A stretch of DNA of 18,760 nt from Pseudomonadota bacterium (lineage in GTDB: Bacteria; Pseudomonadota; Gammaproteobacteria; Burkholderiales; Rhodocyclaceae): the NCBI GenBank assembly GCA_023459095.1, contig JAEWVQ010000163.1, positions 1 to 18,760 on the forward strand, written 5' to 3'. The notes beneath the pieces were generated by a model, which made no database searches, was not told the origin of the DNA, and was given only the letters and a program-made list of their open reading frames with translations. The translations under genes were made by a program, and so were the position numbers. Positions 1 through 6,319 of the stretch are shown here, piece by piece; the stretch's first letter is position 1; each line of letters opens with the position of its first letter.

Positions 1-833
1 GTGGCCAGGGTTTCGTGGCCGCGGCGATGGGATTCGGGAATGATCTCGTGGCTGACCACGAACAGCATCGCGCCTGCCGCGCCCGCCAGGCCCCAGGGCA
101 GCAGGGCGGTGGAGGCGCTCACCATCATCGACCCGGCGATCGCGGCAATTGGCTCGATCAAACCGGACACCGAGGCTACGGCGAAGGCGAACAGGCGGCT
201 GTAGCCGGCGGTGACCAGGGCAATGGCGACGATCAGGCCTTCGGGCACGTTCTGCAGCGAGATGCCGGTGGCCACCGCGTCGCCGCTGCCCGCTGCGGCC
301 GCGGTCATGGTGCTGGCGACGCCGATGGCAAGACCTTCCGGGATGTTATGCACCGCGATCGCGAACACGAACAACCACACCGCGCCGGCGCTGCGCCCGC
401 CGTGCGGGGCGTGGGTGTGGGGGAGGGCGCGATCCAGGGCGAGGAGGAGCGCGGCGCCGAGCGCGAGCGCGGTGCCGACCCGCAGCGTCGCGGCGGCGTC
501 CGAGGCGCCCTGCGCCTGGGCAGCATCGAACGCGGGGAGGAGTAGCGAGAACACGCTCGCGGCCAACATTACGCCGGCGCCGAAGCCGAGCAGCAGGCCT
601 TGCGCACCGGCGCCGATGCGGCGCGTTGCCAGCAGCGGCAGGGCGCCGAGCGCGGTAGCGGCAGCGGCCATGGCGCCGCCGGCAAGCGCGTCGGCGTGGC
701 CTTGAAGGCCGCTGACTGCTTGGGTGGCGAGGATCGCGAGGCCGGTGAGGGCGATCAGCCAGCCGGCGATCGCGCGCAGGGCGCCGCCTGCGCTGGCGGG
801 CTGATAGTGGAAGCGGGCAACTCTGGCAACCAT
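1..833 (-). CDS. ZIP-family divalent metal transporter, C-terminus beyond window
   Basis: A minus-strand reading frame is open from an ATG at 833 to the window edge (277 codons, no stop), so the C-terminus is missing. It encodes a multi-helix membrane protein. Two ZIP signatures mark the metal-transport helices: HNIPEGLAIG (about residues 162-171) and QNVPEGL (194-200). These are the helix 4 and 5 metal-site motifs, and SHEIIPE (261-267) follows. A short His-rich loop (PHTHAPH, 138-144) precedes helix 4, as is usual in this family. The family moves Zn2+ and other divalent cations into the cytoplasm. The layout resembles GufA/ZupT-type bacterial ZIPs, but the exact metal cannot be read from sequence. 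AGGAG at 841-845 lies 7 nt before the ATG and supports this start. The gene lies downstream of cfa on the same strand, 115 nt away, with its own AT-rich upstream segment. Confidence 0.9.
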   Translation of the reverse strand, partial: MVARVARFHYQPASAGGALRAIAGWLIALTGLAILATQAVSGLQGHADALAGGAMAAAATALGALPLLATRRIGAGAQGLLLGFGAGVMLAASVFSLLLPAFDAAQAQGASDAAATLRVGTALALGAALLLALDRALPHTHAPHGGRSAGAVWLFVFAIAVHNIPEGLAIGVASTMTAAAAGSGDAVATGISLQNVPEGLIVAIALVTAGYSRLFAFAVASVSGLIEPIAAIAGSMMVSASTALLPWGLAGAAGAMLFVVSHEIIPESHRRGHETLA

Positions 834-911
834 GATCGGGCTCCTGGGTGGGCGGAGCGGTCGTGCCGCGCCGGTGATCCCACTATGGCGCGACCCGGGT
901 CATAGTTCCAA

Positions 912-924
912 TTGAATGATTCAA
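912..924. promoter_or_regulatory. AT-rich palindrome upstream of the ZIP transporter
   Basis: TTGAATGATTCAA is a perfect 6+1+6 inverted repeat inside an AT-rich island (about 901-953) in otherwise very GC-rich DNA. It lies about 80-90 nt upstream of the ZIP start codon in the cfa-ZIP gap. Position and symmetry suit a regulator operator or promoter region for metal-uptake control. It does not clearly match a Fur or Zur consensus, so the regulator is unknown. Confidence 0.3.
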
Positions 925-948
925 ATCAATCGATAGTTATTCTTGAGA

Positions 949-2139
949 TCAACCGGCCGGTCGGCGATAGCCGCCGGGCACCCCGTTCGGCGCCATCACC
1001 AGTTGCCACAACTGCGTGCTGCGTGCGCGGAAGGTGCCGGCGCAGGCGAGCAGGTAGTAGCGCCACATGCGGTGGAAGCGCTCGCCGTAGCGTTCGGCGA
1101 AGCGCGGCCAGGCGGCCTCGAAGCGGGCGTGCCAGGCCATCAGCGTGCGGTCGTAGTCGGCGCCGAAGTTATGCACGTCCTCGATGACGAAGGCGTGTTC
1201 GGCGGCGTCGGCGATCTGACCGAGTGCGGGCAGGTCGCCGTTGGGGAAGATGTAGCGGTCGATCCATGGATCGGTCACGGTGCGGCGCAGGTTCTTGCCT
1301 ATGGTATGCAGCAGGAACAGGCCGTCGTCGGCGAGGCAGCGGCGCGCGACGTCGAAGAACGCGCGGTGGTTCTTGCGGCCGACATGCTCGAACATGCCCA
1401 CCGAGGCGACGCGCTCGAAACGCTCGTCGCCGGCGCGACCGCAGTCGCGGTAATCCATCAGGCGGAACTCCACCGGCAGGCCGGCGCAGCGCTGGCGTCC
1501 GTACTCCGCCTGTTCGCGCGAGATGGTCAGTCCGACGCAGATCACGCCATAGCGTTCGGCGGCGTACTTCATCAGACTGCCCCAGCCGCAGCCGATGTCG
1601 AGCAGGCGCATGCCGGGGCGCAGGCCGAGCTTGCGGCAGATGAGGTCGAGTTTGGCGCGCTGCGCCTCCTCCAGCGTCGTGGCCTGGGCCCAGTAGCCGC
1701 AGGTGTAGGCCATGTGGCCGTCGAGCATGGCTTCGAAGAATTCGTTGCCGGTGTCGTAATGGACCTCGCCCACCTGCCAGGCGCGGCGCATGTCCTGCAG
1801 GTTGAGCAGGCGCGCGCGCACGCTCTGGAGCGCGAGCGCGGCGCGTGCGGTGACCTTCTCGTCGAGGCGGGCGGCGAGTGCCCGCGCGATGAAGCCGTCG
1901 AGTTGGCGGCAATCCCACCAGCCGTCCATGTAGCTCTCGCCCAGACCGAGGCTGCCCTGGGCGAGGGTGCGCTCCGCGGTGCGCGGGTCGTGGACGGTGA
2001 TGTCCCAGGGGCGGTCGCCGTTGACGCGGACGTCGGCGTCGGCGAGCAGGTGGGTGAAGAGGCCGAGGGCGCCGAGGGCGCCGTTGCTGCGTTGTCGGTC
2101 GCGTGTGGCCGAGTCGGTGAGGGAGGGGGTGTGCTCCAT
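949..2139 (-). CDS. cfa: Cyclopropane-fatty-acyl-phospholipid synthase
   Basis: This 396-residue protein closely resembles E. coli Cfa (382 aa). That enzyme transfers a methylene from S-adenosylmethionine to cis double bonds of membrane phospholipid acyl chains. Visible landmarks are HYDTGNEFF (128-135), CGYW (147-150, the position of the conserved Cys), the SAM-binding loop DIGCGWG (181-187), GLTISREQ (203-210), MFEHVG (249-254) and LLHTIG (276-281). The Glu and the His-x-Ile of the last two match active-site bicarbonate ligands known in E. coli Cfa. DYD (328-330) and ACAGTFRAR (365-373) close the family signature. The reading frame extends 30 codons upstream, but GGAGG at 2145-2149 lies 5 nt before the ATG at 2139 and decides this start. 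It acts on the cytoplasmic membrane, typically during stress or stationary phase. Whether the small unit upstream (2284-2480) affects it is unknown. Confidence 0.93.
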   Translation of the reverse strand: MEHTPSLTDSATRDRQRSNGALGALGLFTHLLADADVRVNGDRPWDITVHDPRTAERTLAQGSLGLGESYMDGWWDCRQLDGFIARALAARLDEKVTARAALALQSVRARLLNLQDMRRAWQVGEVHYDTGNEFFEAMLDGHMAYTCGYWAQATTLEEAQRAKLDLICRKLGLRPGMRLLDIGCGWGSLMKYAAERYGVICVGLTISREQAEYGRQRCAGLPVEFRLMDYRDCGRAGDERFERVASVGMFEHVGRKNHRAFFDVARRCLADDGLFLLHTIGKNLRRTVTDPWIDRYIFPNGDLPALGQIADAAEHAFVIEDVHNFGADYDRTLMAWHARFEAAWPRFAERYGERFHRMWRYYLLACAGTFRARSTQLWQLVMAPNGVPGGYRRPAG

Positions 2140-2144
2140 GGGGA

Positions 2145-2149
2145 CCTCC
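2145..2149 (-). promoter_or_regulatory. Ribosome binding site deciding the cfa start
   Basis: GGAGG on the minus strand, 5 nt upstream of the ATG at 2139. Upstream in-frame ATGs (2151, 2229) lack such a site, so the 396-aa start is preferred. Confidence 0.75.
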
Positions 2150-2168
2150 ATTCCGTCTGGGGTGGGGG

Positions 2169-2190
2169 TGCGCACGCCGCCGGCGGCGCA
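2169..2190. repeat. Hairpin in the cfa 5' leader
   Basis: TGCGC-A-CGCC-GCC-GGCG-GCGCA folds into a 9-bp stem with one bulged A and a 3-nt loop, ending about 30 nt upstream of the cfa ATG. There is no T tract. It could shape cfa mRNA stability or translation, but it may also be a chance product of high G+C. Confidence 0.35.
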
Positions 2191-2283
2191 TGGGGCGTCA
2201 TCCGTCCGGGCTCGGGTTGCTGCATTCACTATGGCAGGGCCGCAGGTATTTCGCTGAGGGGCTGGTGCTGCGCGTGTGACCCG

Positions 2284-2329
2284 TGCCCGGTCGCCGCGCC
2301 CGTCGACCGACGGGGGCGGCGACCGGGCA
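2284..2329. repeat. 22-bp inverted repeat, terminator-like, no T tract
   Basis: Arms 2284-2305 and 2308-2329 are reverse complements with a single mismatch (G against G at 2298/2315). This is the longest near-perfect hairpin I found in the window. It starts 4 nt after the stop of the 26-codon minus-strand ORF, where a transcript-end structure would sit. No U-run follows on either strand, so intrinsic termination is uncertain. RNA stabilisation, Rho-linked 3' end formation or attenuation ahead of cfa are alternatives. Confidence 0.55.
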
Positions 2330-2332
2330 GGC

Positions 2333-2413
2333 TCAGGCGGCGAGGGCGTAATCGGCGCAGATCGCGCACAGCAGGTCGATGACGGACTGGAAGTCTAAGG
2401 GCTGCGGGTCCAT
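2333..2413 (-). CDS. Candidate 26-residue small protein or leader peptide
   Basis: A 26-codon ORF begins MDPQPLDF and ends ICADYALAA, with a Cys-x2-Cys pair (LCAIC) in a mostly hydrophobic second half. I do not recognise it. Four things suggest it is real. GGAGA lies 7-8 nt before the ATG. A TTGAGC-N17-TATGCT promoter lies about 40 nt upstream on the same strand. The ORF is followed within 4 nt by a 22-bp hairpin. All of this is in a gap between divergent genes. It contains one TTA codon, rare in DNA this GC-rich. The peptide could be a product in itself, a leader peptide acting on cfa downstream, or the accidental coding part of a small RNA of roughly 160 nt. Confidence 0.35.
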   Translation of the reverse strand: MDPQPLDFQSVIDLLCAICADYALAA

Positions 2414-2451
2414 GACGCGGTCTCCACGAATGGCCGGGGGGCGACGAATGA

Positions 2452-2480
2452 AGCATAGAAGCCGCGGTTCCGCTGCTCAA
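2452..2480 (-). promoter_or_regulatory. Sigma70-like promoter for the small minus-strand unit
   Basis: On the minus strand, TTGAGC (2480-2475) and TATGCT (2457-2452) are separated by 17 nt. The predicted start near 2445 leaves a leader of about 32 nt before the ATG at 2413. Each hexamer matches consensus at 4 of 6 positions. Confidence 0.42.
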
Positions 2481-2561
2481 ATGGATTGGCTGCATGCCGC
2501 TCATTGGTGCGCGCTATCGAGGTGGTCGGCGCGGATCGTGGCCGGCGCGGGGCGATGCCTC

Positions 2562-2570
2562 TGCTAGAAT
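2562..2570 (+). promoter_or_regulatory. Extended -10 promoter abutting the dnaX start codon
   Basis: TGC-TAGAAT is an extended -10 element ending 8 nt before the dnaX ATG at 2579. A start 7-9 nt downstream of the -10 would place the first transcribed base at or next to the A of the ATG. No purine-rich ribosome binding site lies between (CCTGCCCC), and no good -35 is visible, as is common for extended -10 promoters. The dnaX mRNA is therefore predicted to be leaderless or nearly so. Confidence 0.5.
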
Positions 2571-2578
2571 CCTGCCCC

Positions 2579-4522
2579 ATGAATTACCAGGTTCTCGCGC
2601 GCAAATGGCGGCCGAAGTCCTTCGCGACCTTGGTCGGTCAGGATCACGTCGTCCGGGCGCTCAGCCATGCGCTGACCACCGGCAGGCTGCATCACGCCTG
2701 GCTGTTCACCGGCACGCGGGGCGTGGGCAAGACCACGATCAGCCGCATCCTGGCGAAGGCGCTCAATTGCGAGACCGGGGTCACCGCCGAACCCTGCGGG
2801 CAGTGCGAGGCCTGCCGCGCGATCGATGCCGACCGCTTTCCCGACTACGTGGAAATGGATGCGGCCTCGAACCGCGGCGTCGAGGACATGGCTGCGCTGC
2901 TCGACAAGGCGGTGTATGCGCCGGTGCAAGGGCGCTACAAGGTCTACATGATCGACGAAGTGCATATGCTTACCGGTCATGCCTTCAACGCCATGCTGAA
3001 GACGCTCGAGGAACCGCCGGAACACGTCAAGTTCATCCTCGCCACCACCGATCCGCAGAAAATTCCGGTCACCGTGCTGTCGCGCTGCCTGCAGTTCAAT
3101 CTCAAGCAGATGCCGCAGGGCCACATCGTCGATCATCTGAGCCGCATCCTCGACGCCGAGCAGGTGCCGTTCGAGCCCGGCGCGCTGCGCCACCTCGCCA
3201 AGGCTGCGGCCGGCTCGATGCGCGATGCGCTGTCGCTGCTCGATCAGGCGATCGCGCATGGCGCGGGCAAGGTCGAGGAGGGGCAGGTCACCCACATGCT
3301 GGGCACGGTGGGGGACGATCATCTGTATGCGGTGCTCGACGCGCTCGCCGCCGGCGACGTGGCCGCGCTTCTCGCGGTGGCCGACGGCATGGAGGCGCGC
3401 AGCCTGTCGTTCGACGCCGCGCTGCAGGCGCTGGCGACCCTGCTCGGGCGTATCGCGCTCGCCCAGTTCGCGGCGGCGGCGATCACCGACGACGCCGAGC
3501 GCCAGCGCCTGGCGCCGCACATCGCCCATTTCGACGCCGAATACCTGCAACTCGCCTATCAGATCGCGATCCACGGTCGCGAGGAGCTCGCGCTCGCCCC
3601 CGACGACTACACCGGGTTTGCGATGACCCTGTTGCGTCTGCATGCCTTCCGCCCCGAGCAGCCGCCAGCGCTGGGTTCAGCCGCCGCGGCGGGCGGTGCC
3701 GGCGGCGCCCGTTTGCTGTCCGCTGGTGCCGCACCGGCGGTTGCGGCGACGCCGGCCGTCGGGCAGGCGGTGGGCGGCGGGCGCGCATCGCCATCCGTGG
3801 AAGCGGGGTCCGCTGCCGCGCCGCGAAGCGTGTCGGTGGCATCGACGCCCGTCGTGGCCGCCGCCTCCGCCGCACCGTCACGCGACATTCCGCCGTGGGA
3901 GGATCTGCCGCCGGAGGCGCTCGCTCTCGGTGATCCGCTCGCCGATGGGGGACGCGATGAAGCCGGGCGTGGGGCCGACGACGGCGGTGCCGACTTCGCA
4001 CCCAGGTCGCGCGCCGCGGCGCCGGTGGTGCAGCCGGAGACTGCTGCGGTCGCCGTTGCTGCGCCGCCGATGGTGGCGGCCGGCGAGGGCGGAGAGCAGG
4101 GCGGCGACGCGCTTCACGCTGCCTTCGCTGACGGCGACTGGCGCGCGGTGATCCGCGCCCTTGGCCTCGGTGGGCTGGTGCGCGAATTCGCCCAGCACTG
4201 CGAATGGGTCGGCTGTGTCGACGAGGTGCTGACCTTGCGTCTGGCCGACACCCACCGCCATCTGCTCGAAATGAACCGGGCCGCGGTCGAGCGCGTGCAG
4301 GAGACGCTCGGTGCCGCGCTCGGGCGGGCGTTGCGCATCCGCATCGATGTCGGCACGATCGCCGGCGAGACGCCGGCGCAGCGCGACGAGATCGAACGCC
4401 GTGCGCGTCACGCCGAAGCGGTCGCCGCGCTGGAGTGCGATCCTTTCGTGCGCGAGTTGATCGAACGCTTCGACGCCACCCTCGTCGAAGCCACGGTCCG
4501 CCCCCTGCAGGCCGCGCCCTGA
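2579..4522 (+). CDS. dnaX: DNA polymerase III subunit tau (clamp-loader ATPase)
   Basis: At 647 residues this matches full-length tau (E. coli 643 aa). Tau is the clamp-loader ATPase that also couples polymerase cores and the DnaB helicase at the fork. Landmarks are RKWRPKSF (8-15), Walker A GTRGVGKT (45-52), a four-Cys zinc site (C64, C73, C76, C79), Walker B YMIDEVHML (123-131), the ATTDPQKIPVTVLSRC sensor/arginine-finger region and the sensor 2 motif GSMRDALSLLDQA. After about residue 360 comes a long Ala/Pro/Gly-rich linker, then the conserved C-terminal tau domain (about 510-640). The linker shows no A-rich slippery heptamer like the one making gamma in E. coli, so a frameshift gamma form is not evident. 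The open frame reaches upstream to 2486, but family homology starts at MNYQVLARKW, fixing 2579. It heads a dnaX-ybaB-recR cluster. Confidence 0.96.
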   Translation: MNYQVLARKWRPKSFATLVGQDHVVRALSHALTTGRLHHAWLFTGTRGVGKTTISRILAKALNCETGVTAEPCGQCEACRAIDADRFPDYVEMDAASNRGVEDMAALLDKAVYAPVQGRYKVYMIDEVHMLTGHAFNAMLKTLEEPPEHVKFILATTDPQKIPVTVLSRCLQFNLKQMPQGHIVDHLSRILDAEQVPFEPGALRHLAKAAAGSMRDALSLLDQAIAHGAGKVEEGQVTHMLGTVGDDHLYAVLDALAAGDVAALLAVADGMEARSLSFDAALQALATLLGRIALAQFAAAAITDDAERQRLAPHIAHFDAEYLQLAYQIAIHGREELALAPDDYTGFAMTLLRLHAFRPEQPPALGSAAAAGGAGGARLLSAGAAPAVAATPAVGQAVGGGRASPSVEAGSAAAPRSVSVASTPVVAAASAAPSRDIPPWEDLPPEALALGDPLADGGRDEAGRGADDGGADFAPRSRAAAPVVQPETAAVAVAAPPMVAAGEGGEQGGDALHAAFADGDWRAVIRALGLGGLVREFAQHCEWVGCVDEVLTLRLADTHRHLLEMNRAAVERVQETLGAALGRALRIRIDVGTIAGETPAQRDEIERRARHAEAVAALECDPFVRELIERFDATLVEATVRPLQAAP

Positions 4523-4531
4523 GGCGCGGCC
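4510..4531. repeat. Hairpin with the dnaX stop codon in its loop
   Basis: GGCCGCGCC-CTGA-GGCGCGGCC is a perfect 9-bp stem with a 4-nt loop. The loop contains the dnaX TGA (4520-4522). A pyrimidine-rich stretch follows (4536-4556) but no clean T run. It could modulate dnaX/ybaB transcript processing, partial termination or stop-codon context. Confidence 0.5.
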
Positions 4532-4576
4532 GCACGCTTTCCTTCCTACTTTCCACTTGTCGACGGAGACACGATC

Positions 4577-4900
4577 ATGATGAAAGGCGGCATTGCCGGC
4601 CTGATGAAGCAGGCCCAGCAGATGCAGGACAACATGAAGAAAATGCAGGACCAGCTCGCCAGCGTCGAGGTCGAGGGCCAGTCGGGCGCGGGCATGGTCA
4701 AGGTCGTGATGACCTGCAAGCACGATGTGCGTCGGGTCAGCATCGACGAGTCGGTGATGGACGACAAGGAAATGCTCGAGGATCTGGTCGCCGCAGCGCT
4801 CAATGATGCGGTGCGCAAGGTCGAGTCCACCACGCAGGAGCGGATGGCCGGCTTCACCGCCGGGCTGAACCTGCCTCCCGGCTTCAAACTGCCGTTCTGA
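4577..4900 (+). CDS. ybaB: YbaB/EbfC family nucleoid-associated protein
   Basis: This 107-residue protein has the usual size and pattern of YbaB/EbfC. The N-terminal amphipathic helix is rich in Met/Gln/Lys (KQAQQMQDNMKKMQDQL, about 11-27). The central strands follow with V-E-V-E-G-Q-S-G-A-G-M-V, and the tail is GLNLPPGFKLPF. Members form dimers that bind DNA as nucleoid-associated proteins. The precise role is unsettled, but the gene is very often placed between dnaX and recR, as here. GGAGA at 4565-4569 lies 7 nt before the first ATG (4577). A second ATG directly follows, and the first has the better spacing. The gap to dnaX is 54 nt, so co-transcription is likely, subject to the hairpin at the dnaX end. 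Confidence 0.95.
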   Translation: MMKGGIAGLMKQAQQMQDNMKKMQDQLASVEVEGQSGAGMVKVVMTCKHDVRRVSIDESVMDDKEMLEDLVAAALNDAVRKVESTTQERMAGFTAGLNLPPGFKLPF

Positions 4901-4908
4901 TCCGCTGC

Positions 4909-4929
4909 GCGCGGGCGCAATGCCCGCGC
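4909..4929. repeat. Small hairpin between ybaB and recR
   Basis: GCGCGGGC-GCAAT-GCCCGCGC is a perfect 8-bp stem with a 5-nt loop. It begins 8 nt after the ybaB stop and ends 11 nt before the chosen recR start. An alternative in-frame recR ATG (4920) has its first two bases in the loop and would be occluded by the structure. No T tract follows. Confidence 0.45.
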
Positions 4930-4940
4930 CTCTCTCGACG

Positions 4941-5534
4941 ATGACCACCTCCACGCTCGACGAACTGATCGATGCCCTGCGCTGCCTGCCCGGGGTCGGC
5001 CCCAAGTCCGCCCAGCGCATGGCCTTTCATCTGCTCCAGCGCGATCAGCGTGGGGCCGGGCGGCTGGCGCGCGCGCTCGGCCATGCGCTCGAGGTGTTGC
5101 GCCACTGCGAGCGTTGCAACGCCTTCGCCGAGGATGCGGTGTGTCCGCGCTGCGCCAATCCGCGCCGTGACGCGCGTCAGCTGTGCGTGGTCGAGATGCC
5201 CGCCGATCTGGCGATGATCGAGCAGACGCGCTCCTACGACGGCATGTATTACGTGCTGATGGGGCGGTTGTCGCCGCTCGACGGCATCGGGCCGCGGGAA
5301 CTCGGGCTCGAACGCCTGATCGCGCGCGCCGCCGACGGCGTGGTCGAGGAGGTCATCCTCGCCACCAACTTCACCAACGAGGGCGAGGCCACCGCGCATA
5401 CGCTGGCGACCCTGCTGAGCGCGCGCGGCATCCGCGTCAGCCGGCTGTCGCGCGGCGTGCCGGTGGGCGGCGAGCTCGAGCACATCGATACCGGCACGAT
5501 CGCCCAGGCGCTCGCCGAGCGGCGCGCGCTGTAA
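4941..5534 (+). CDS. recR: Recombination mediator protein RecR
   Basis: From 4941 this is a 197-residue protein that aligns throughout with RecR (E. coli 201 aa). RecR works with RecO/RecF to load RecA on gapped single-stranded DNA. An N-terminal helix-hairpin-helix (ALRCLPGVGPKSAQRMAF, about 12-29) is followed by a four-Cys zinc site (C56, C59, C68, C71). The Toprim domain begins near LCVVEMPADL and contains LSPLDGIGP. The C-terminal part carries ATNFTNEGEATA and GVPVGGELEHID. The frame has an earlier ATG at 4920, but family homology begins with MTTSTLDELIDALRCLPG and the earlier codon is in a hairpin, so 4941 is preferred. No strong ribosome binding site is visible at either start. That suggests coupling to ybaB translation, whose stop is 40 nt upstream. 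Confidence 0.95.
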   Translation: MTTSTLDELIDALRCLPGVGPKSAQRMAFHLLQRDQRGAGRLARALGHALEVLRHCERCNAFAEDAVCPRCANPRRDARQLCVVEMPADLAMIEQTRSYDGMYYVLMGRLSPLDGIGPRELGLERLIARAADGVVEEVILATNFTNEGEATAHTLATLLSARGIRVSRLSRGVPVGGELEHIDTGTIAQALAERRAL

Positions 5535-5601
5535 GCCGGGGCTTTCGTGTTGCGGCGCGCAAATCGGTTGCCGCATAACCCATTCCGCTATCCGTCCATT
5601 G

Positions 5602-5626
5602 CCCTGAAAGCCTTGTGCTGTCAGGG
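5602..5626. terminator. Hairpin after recR, possible operon end
   Basis: CCCTGA pairs with TCAGGG (5602-5607 with 5621-5626), then an A/G mismatch, AGC with GCT, and a 5-nt loop. It lies between recR and the petA promoter. A loose pyrimidine tract (5634-5649) follows rather than a true T run, so termination is only plausible. Confidence 0.35.
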
Positions 5627-5665
5627 TGTTGCGCCTTTTCCCTTTCTCTGCTGCAGTGACTCCGT

Positions 5666-5671
5666 TATAAT
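5666..5671 (+). promoter_or_regulatory. Consensus -10 (TATAAT) for petABC
   Basis: A perfect TATAAT lies 51 nt upstream of the petA ATG. The -35 position at 17-nt spacing (5643-5648, TTTCTC) is poor. Being alone and perfect in GC-rich DNA just upstream of the operon makes it the most likely petABC promoter. Confidence 0.5.
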
Positions 5672-5722
5672 CCTGCGGTTTTTGTATCCGGGTCTTTCGT
5701 TTTCCTTTCAGGGAAGAGGGTC

Positions 5723-6316
5723 ATGAGCGTTGATCAAAAGATGGACAGCGGCCGCCGCAGCTTGCTGCTGGCGACGTCGGCTGCCGGTGGCGTTGCCGCC
5801 GTGGCGACGGCGGTGCCGTTTGTCGCCAGTCTGACGCCTTCCGAGCGCGCCAAGGCAGCAGGTGCGCCGGTCGAGGTGGATGTGGGTAAGCTCGCTCCGG
5901 GCGAGATGATGACGGTGGAGTGGCGGGGCAAGCCGGTATGGATCCTGCGCCGGACCGAGGAGATGCTGGCCTCGCTGGAGAAGTCCGAGCCCAGCGTGAG
6001 CGATCCCGAGTCCGCCAAGCCGATGCAGCCCGAGTACGCGAAGAACAAGCATCGTTCGATCAAGCCCGAGTACCTGGTGGCGGTCGGCATTTGCACCCAC
6101 CTCGGCTGCTCGCCGTCGGAGAAGTTCAAGGCCGGTGCCGAAGGCGGCATGGGTGCGGACTGGCCGGGCGGTTTCCTGTGCCCCTGTCACGGCTCGATCT
6201 TCGATCTCGCCGGGCGCGTCTACAAGAGCATGCCGGCGCCGGATAATCTCGAGATTCCGCCGCACAAGTATCTCGCGGACACCACCATCCTCGTCGGTGA
6301 AGACGGAAAGGCCTAA
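5723..6316 (+). CDS. petA: Ubiquinol-cytochrome c reductase, Rieske iron-sulfur subunit
   Basis: This 197-residue Rieske protein belongs to the cytochrome bc1 complex. It takes an electron from ubiquinol at the Qo site and passes it to cytochrome c1. The N-terminus has a twin-arginine motif (GRRSLLL, R11-R12) followed by a hydrophobic segment to about residue 36. This is consistent with Tat export and retention as a membrane anchor, as known for bacterial Rieske subunits. The [2Fe-2S] ligands are in box 1 CTHLGC (124-129) and box 2 CPCHGS (153-158). The 23 residues between the boxes (130-152) are longer than in mitochondrial forms, as is common in proteobacteria. A purine-rich GGGAAGAGGG (5711-5720) precedes the ATG. 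It is first in petABC; petB starts 3 nt after its stop. Confidence 0.97.
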   Translation: MSVDQKMDSGRRSLLLATSAAGGVAAVATAVPFVASLTPSERAKAAGAPVEVDVGKLAPGEMMTVEWRGKPVWILRRTEEMLASLEKSEPSVSDPESAKPMQPEYAKNKHRSIKPEYLVAVGICTHLGCSPSEKFKAGAEGGMGADWPGGFLCPCHGSIFDLAGRVYKSMPAPDNLEIPPHKYLADTTILVGEDGKA

Positions 6317-6319
6317 GCG

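Larger units (their letters stand above)
2140..2578. other. cfa-dnaX divergent intergenic region
   Basis: This 439-nt gap separates the divergent cfa and dnaX genes. It holds, from left to right, the cfa ribosome binding site, a GC hairpin (2169-2190), a 22-bp inverted repeat (2284-2329), a 26-codon minus-strand ORF (2333-2413) with a sigma70-like promoter (2452-2480), and the plus-strand dnaX promoter (2562-2570). No convincing promoter for cfa itself was found between 2191 and 2283. cfa may therefore use a non-canonical promoter or readthrough from the small unit. Other reading frames here have Arg/Pro-rich translations typical of noise in GC-rich DNA. Confidence 0.6.

Noticed and set aside
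943..2382. 479-codon plus-strand open frame opposite cfa
   Set aside because: The minus strand encodes a clear Cfa. The plus frame is Ala/Val/Gly-rich noise.
4920..4940. Earlier in-frame recR start at 4920
   Set aside because: The ATG lies partly in a hairpin loop, lacks a ribosome binding site, and the added seven residues do not match the family.
5679..5691. TTTTTGTATCCGG upstream of petA, repeated identically at 8421-8433 upstream of sspA
   Set aside because: A few identical 13-mers are expected by chance in 18.7 kb. The two copies have different roles (leader after a -10, and terminator T run).
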